Assembly (NCBI GenBank): GCA_034096865.1
Contig: JAWQFJ010002853.1
Location: forward strand, 79,815 to 143,814
DNA length: 64,000 bases
Direction: 5' to 3'
Source of the DNA: Theodoxus fluviatilis
Taxonomy: Eukaryota; Mollusca; Gastropoda; Cycloneritida; Neritidae
A program made the translations under genes and the position numbers. Below are positions 59,611-64,000 of this stretch, piece by piece (position 1 is the first letter of the stretch; the number at the start of each line of letters is the position of its first letter). The notes beneath the pieces are model-generated. The model was not told the origin of the DNA. It searched no databases and saw nothing but the letters and a program-made list of their open reading frames with translations.

Positions 59611-61904
59611 GAAGTGCATCAGAACAATGAGTCGAAAAACGAGGCCCATCGGCGTACTTATTATGTTACACAGCGCGTTGCAGGCTTAGCGAGCGATCCG
59701 TCAATATGTATGTATTGTCCATGAACCGACCGAATTGTTTTGTCTCCAAACCTTTCTCGTGCTCTTACGACAAGATACATGAGTCGCTTCATGCTACGAC
59801 ATAAACTGTGCGAATTCCTCGAAATTAATACGAGTTGAGTTCAGGTTACGAGTGCTTTGGCTGTGTGTTCCGTAATGAGAACAAAAGTCGAGTGTTTTGC
59901 ATGCCATGCCAACTGAAGAAGAAGAAAGATGCGGAGCACGGCGCGAGCAGACTATATCTGGCGCAGCACAGAAATGCTGAGTCATGGGCCTGAAATAAAT
60001 GTCACCTGACGGAATGCTGTCCCTGTGGCGGCATTAAGTGTCGCTCTAATTAAGCACAGACTTTACCCGCTTTGCTCAAACAAAAGATATATTCCCGTTC
60101 ACATGTCGTACTTTGTCCTCGGGTCTGTTTATCTCCTCTTCACTCAGAAGCCTACGTCAGAAACGAAGAGAAGAGTGGCTAGTTGAAGGCAGATCTAGCT
60201 GCCACAAAATAAAAACACAGCTAGCAGTGAGACCTAAACTGCTGCCCTTGGCATTAAAAAAATGTCATGGACTACTGAGTCTGATGAATCTGTTTCTCAA
60301 TCCAAGGAGGGGGGGAGGGGGGAGGGGGGGAGGGGAGGGGGAGTTCGGAGTGTTTACGAGACTACCTGCTCGTTGAAAGACTGTTTATCCTCAGTACCTG
60401 AAACACTTACACTCCCCCCCACTCTTTTCGTCGGGATGAGCGCGCGACTCTAGTAAAGCGAGTACTTGACCGTTATCTGCGAATTAATATGAGCAATCAA
60501 CAAGCCAATAAAATTTCTCTGACCCCGGTCCGTATTACAGACACGCGCACGAGAGCTTCGCACATGTCATGCATCACTTGTATTCACCAGGCAATCCCCT
60601 GTGGCTGTATACACGACAACGGGGCGTATCGTCCACCCCTTGCATCTTTTAGATGAAAAGTTTGAGGGTCTCATGTGCCTGTTGCAGTCGACCGCGTTAC
60701 ATTGTCAACTCTATGCGTGCCACGTCCTGGGTACCATCCCCTGCACGGCGACGACGTGGCTAAGACTTCACCAGTGAGCATGCAACTGTAACTTCTTGGA
60801 AGCAGTGCCGAGGACCTGAGCGTAATGGGGCCCCCCCGGTTTGTCACGTGTGGTTTTCCAGGACAGGTTCCTACAGCCTTGACCGTTCAAAGAGGTCAAC
60901 TAAATGGACGTAGGATATAGTCGTTTAACAGACGGCATGTGTCAAGATGCGGCTCGTAATAGAGTGTCAACGCTGAACGACCGTTTACTTGGGGATCACG
61001 TGTTGAGAGATAGCGAAGAAAGACTCCGACGAAAAGGCTAGGCGTTTCTAATGTAGTGCACACGAGTCCCAGTTTACAAAATAAAATTACTCTCTAGAAC
61101 TCTGTACCTTGCTTTCGCTCATATGCCCTGAGCTGGCATATGGGCATGAACCGCGACTGTATCTTTCTCAACCACTAAACAAGCCACAAACCTTCGTATG
61201 TTTTCACTACAGTCGAACCAACGATATATCAAAACATAATAGGTTAACATAGGCTGAATCAGTATCTCCCTTTCAGAAATTTTGTTAATTATTGTTTACT
61301 CTTGACCAGCAAGAATTTCAGAGCTGTAATTCTTTCATAAAAATCAAACCACAAAACCATTTAGCCTACATGCTTGTAACTTTTTCACAGCTTGAATGTG
61401 TAATCGTGCATGTCTCAAAACGTCTCCATTTGCGCCATCACTTTTGATTGCTGTTCCTTTGCTTCTCACTCAGCCCATTCTTGAATGTAGCAATCTTATC
61501 ACCTTGCAGCGGGCTATCAGTGATCGCTGATGGTGTTACGTGTAGAACTCTCCGTTCTATAGAACCAGCGCCCCTCATGTCTATCCGAGCTGCTACGATA
61601 TACCTTGAACACCCCTCAGCTGTATCGGTTTTATCGTCAATAAAGCTGTCCGACGACATACTTGGCACCTTGCTCCCTTCGATTGAGGCAAGCATAGGTG
61701 AATTGTAGGTTGGGTGCAATCATGAATACTTTAATATATATATAATATACTTGTACATATATATCAATGATTCAACTAAAGGACCTCGGTTTGCTCAGAA
61801 ACGTGGTTCCCTAGAACTGTGATACGACGTCAAAAGGAATCGGGGGGGAGGGGGGATTACTTTTTTATGATTGCTGTAGTCATACGCAACGTCCAGCTTA
61901 ATCA
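59611..61904. other. Unique sequence with a G-quadruplex-prone tract
   Basis: 60,306-60,343 contains G runs of 7, 6, 7, 4 and 5 separated by single A. Frames are under 95 codons; opposite-strand frames at 61,438-61,719 are mutual shadows. No gene recognised. Confidence 0.5.
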
Positions 61905-62165
61905 AGATTCTTGTGGTACATCTGCTTCCAACACTGCCTCGTAGCTATTCAGATCTTGTGTACATCTGCTTCCAAAAAGCAATGACCCTGCTCAGCTAAG
62001 TCGTCTTGTAGTACACTGCTTCCAAAAGCTCCCAGGTACATTTTCTACCTGCTCAGGTAGTCAAGATCTTGTAGTACTCCGCTTCCAAAAGCAGACACTG
62101 CCTGCTCACCTAGTCAGATCTGTTAGTACATCCGCTTCAAAAGCATACATCGGCTTGCTCAACTT
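61905..62165. repeat. Noisy tandem repeat, about 5 copies of about 55 bp
   Basis: AGATCTTGTAGTACATCTGC followed by TTCCAAAAGC and CTGCTCAGCTAGTC recurs with many indels, starting near 61,905, 61,951, 62,002, 62,065 and 62,117. Confidence 0.85.
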
Positions 62166-62355
62166 AAAATCCTCCTTCGTGCCCAATGCACGTATTCAAA
62201 AGTCCAACTAACATATGGATCATCGCAAACCTAATCATTTTTTGGGGGGGATACCGTATGAGATTATTCGTGTGTTATCTTTTAGTTTTTGCTTATATTA
62301 AAAATATCTTGAACAACAAACATAATTAATAATGCCATTCGTGGCTATTTCACAC

Positions 62356-62715
62356 TAGCACACACACACACATACATCGGCAAAAAAACACCACACATAA
62401 AAACATACGGCACCGCGCACACTACAAAACACACGCAACACACCCACAGATTAACCGCACGCACACACACAACGCACACACAGACAAAACATACGCACGC
62501 GCAACGCACACACAAGCAACACAGCACTACGCACCCAACTACAACACAAAGTTCACACATCACACGCCTACAAAACCACTAAATTCACCAGTGCACGAAC
62601 ACACGAGAAACACACAGCGAACAAACACTCAACACACAAATCCATCACACAAACAAACCACAACAACACACACACACACGCAAACAACACACACACCACA
62701 ACAACACAAAATCAA
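62356..62715. repeat. Degenerate (CA)-rich tract
   Basis: CA repeat with frequent single-base insertions of A, C and G. Irregular compared with the clean CA tracts at 41.9 and 53.96 kb. Confidence 0.9.
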
Positions 62716-62815
62716 TCAATTGTCGCGATTTCCAGCATTACGTAGCACCTTCTCAGAACACCCGTGCAGAGCGTCATATATGGACATCGTGAATTGTGCA
62801 TTCCAGTGGTGTGGT

Positions 62816-64000
62816 ACAACTCATCAGTGACAGTGATGTGTATGAATCATCAGGGACGTGACTGTGTACATCATCAATGTCAGTTATGTGTATAATCATC
62901 AGCGAGCAATAGCGTGTGGTATAATCTCAGTGACAGAGCGTGTATAATCATCAGTGACCAGTGGTGTGTATAATCATACAGGCGGCAATGGTGTGTATTA
63001 ATCATCATGAAGTTGTGTGGCTCATAATCATCAGTGACATGGTTGGTATAATCAATTCAGTGCAGTGGGTGTTTTAAACATCAGTGACGTTTGTTATCAT
63101 AAAATCAGCGACAGTGGTGTTCAGTATCATCAGCGACAGTTGATGTGTACAATCATCAGTGACAGTTGTATATTATACCGGTCATGCTGAACAGTCGGTT
63201 TGGCACTTATCATCAGTGACAGTGGTGTGTATAATCATAAGCGGCTCGATGGTGTGGATATCATCAGTTACGTGGGTGTGTATAATCATCACGTGACAGG
63301 GTGTTTATAATCGTCAGTGACATTGGTGGTGTATAAATTGTCAGTGACAGTGGGGTATGTATGATCAGCAGTGCGTTGTATATTAAAACATCAGCGACAG
63401 TGTGTGTAGAAACATAAGCAGACAGTGATGTTTAGAACCTCAGTGACAGATGTGTGTATAATCATAAGTGACAGTGCGGTGGTGTATAAGCATCAGCGCA
63501 CGTGGTGTGTATAATCATAATCGACAATAAAATAAAAGTGATGTCGTACATCATCAGTGACAGTGGTGTGTACATCATCAGCGACAGTGATGTGAATACT
63601 CAGCGACATTGTGTGTATAATCTCAGTGACAGTGGTGTGTATAATCCAGTTACAGTTGGTGTCGTATAATCATCATGTACAATGGTGTGTATAAACAATC
63701 AGCGCAGTTATGCTGTATAATCATCAGCGACAGTGGTGTGTATAAATCATCAGTGACAGTAGGTGTGTATATCGTCGGCGACAGTGGTGTGTATAAGATC
63801 AGCGACAGTGATGTGTATACTCATCACTGACAGTGGTGTTATATATCAGTGCGTGGATGTGTATAATCATCCAGCGACAGTGTTGTGGTAATATAGATCG
63901 CCTCACAGTGATGTGTATAATCATCAGCACACCGTGGTCGTGTATAATCTCAGTGCAGTGGTGTGTATTCATCAGGAAAAGGATGTGTATAAACATCAGC
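62816..64000. repeat. Noisy 25-bp tandem repeat running off the window edge
   Basis: TCATCAGTGACAGTGGTGTG plus TATAA, with a variant CAGCGACAGTGATG, repeated about 47 times with dense indels. The array continues beyond 64,000. Confidence 0.93.

Overview
The window reads as intergenic or intronic DNA from an animal. There is no operon structure, no rRNA, no intact tRNA and no complete host gene I can defend. The transposon families (mariner, Tc1-like, a CR1/L2-type LINE), splice-type sites, long (TC)n, (CA)n and (GATG)n tracts and many minisatellites fit a marine invertebrate. A mollusc is my best guess: the composition fits, and a GGGAGGTAAC-type motif at about 43.62 kb recalls a motif I remember as frequent in molluscan DNA. 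The organism assignment is inference.

Adding up the intervals below, about 38 kb (roughly 60%) is tandem repeat, in at least a dozen unrelated minisatellite families: 22 bp (7.75-20.6 kb), 28 bp (22.6-30.0 kb), 64 bp (31.7-35.2 kb), 71 bp, 21 bp, 31 bp (36.4-37.3 kb), TCTG/TCTATG (37.4-40.7 kb), 42 bp (43.1 kb), 23/26 bp (45.5-47.9 kb), 17 bp, 54 bp (51.5 kb), 39/41 bp (55.2-56.2 kb), about 55 bp (61.9 kb) and 25 bp (62.8 kb to the end). A 1.4 kb polypurine tract and a 0.6 kb polypyrimidine tract lie on either side of the 22-bp array. The very long open frames here (up to about 1,850 codons) are by-products of stop-free repeat units, not genes.

Gene-like content is sparse and mostly broken. 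There is a mariner transposase pseudogene (50.7-51.45 kb) cut off where a 54-bp minisatellite begins; a Tc1-like transposase C-terminal fossil (49.2-49.4 kb) ending in a 22-G run; a LINE reverse-transcriptase C-terminal remnant with its 3' tail (52.74-53.34 kb); a 0.9 kb foldback element with arms of about 225 bp (54.03-54.94 kb); a non-autonomous inverted-repeat element enclosing the 42-bp array (43.04-43.99 kb); tRNA-like SINE pieces; and a possible solo LTR (47.9-48.25 kb). The one candidate host exon is on the minus strand at 44,842-45,138: 99 codons, two 38-residue Lys/Glu-rich repeats, good splice sites at both ends.

The features of most interest are structural. The 28-bp array has nested higher-order repeats (an 840-bp duplication and a tandem copy of about 3 kb). 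The TCTG locus is a tandem segmental duplication in which one copy's internal array expanded about twelvefold. The 31-bp array carries two E-box-like motifs per unit and lies between inverted tRNA-like fragments. Base accuracy appears to fall across the 22-bp array (12-20.6 kb) and again beyond 61.9 kb, which looks like unpolished long-read consensus and limits what can be read there.
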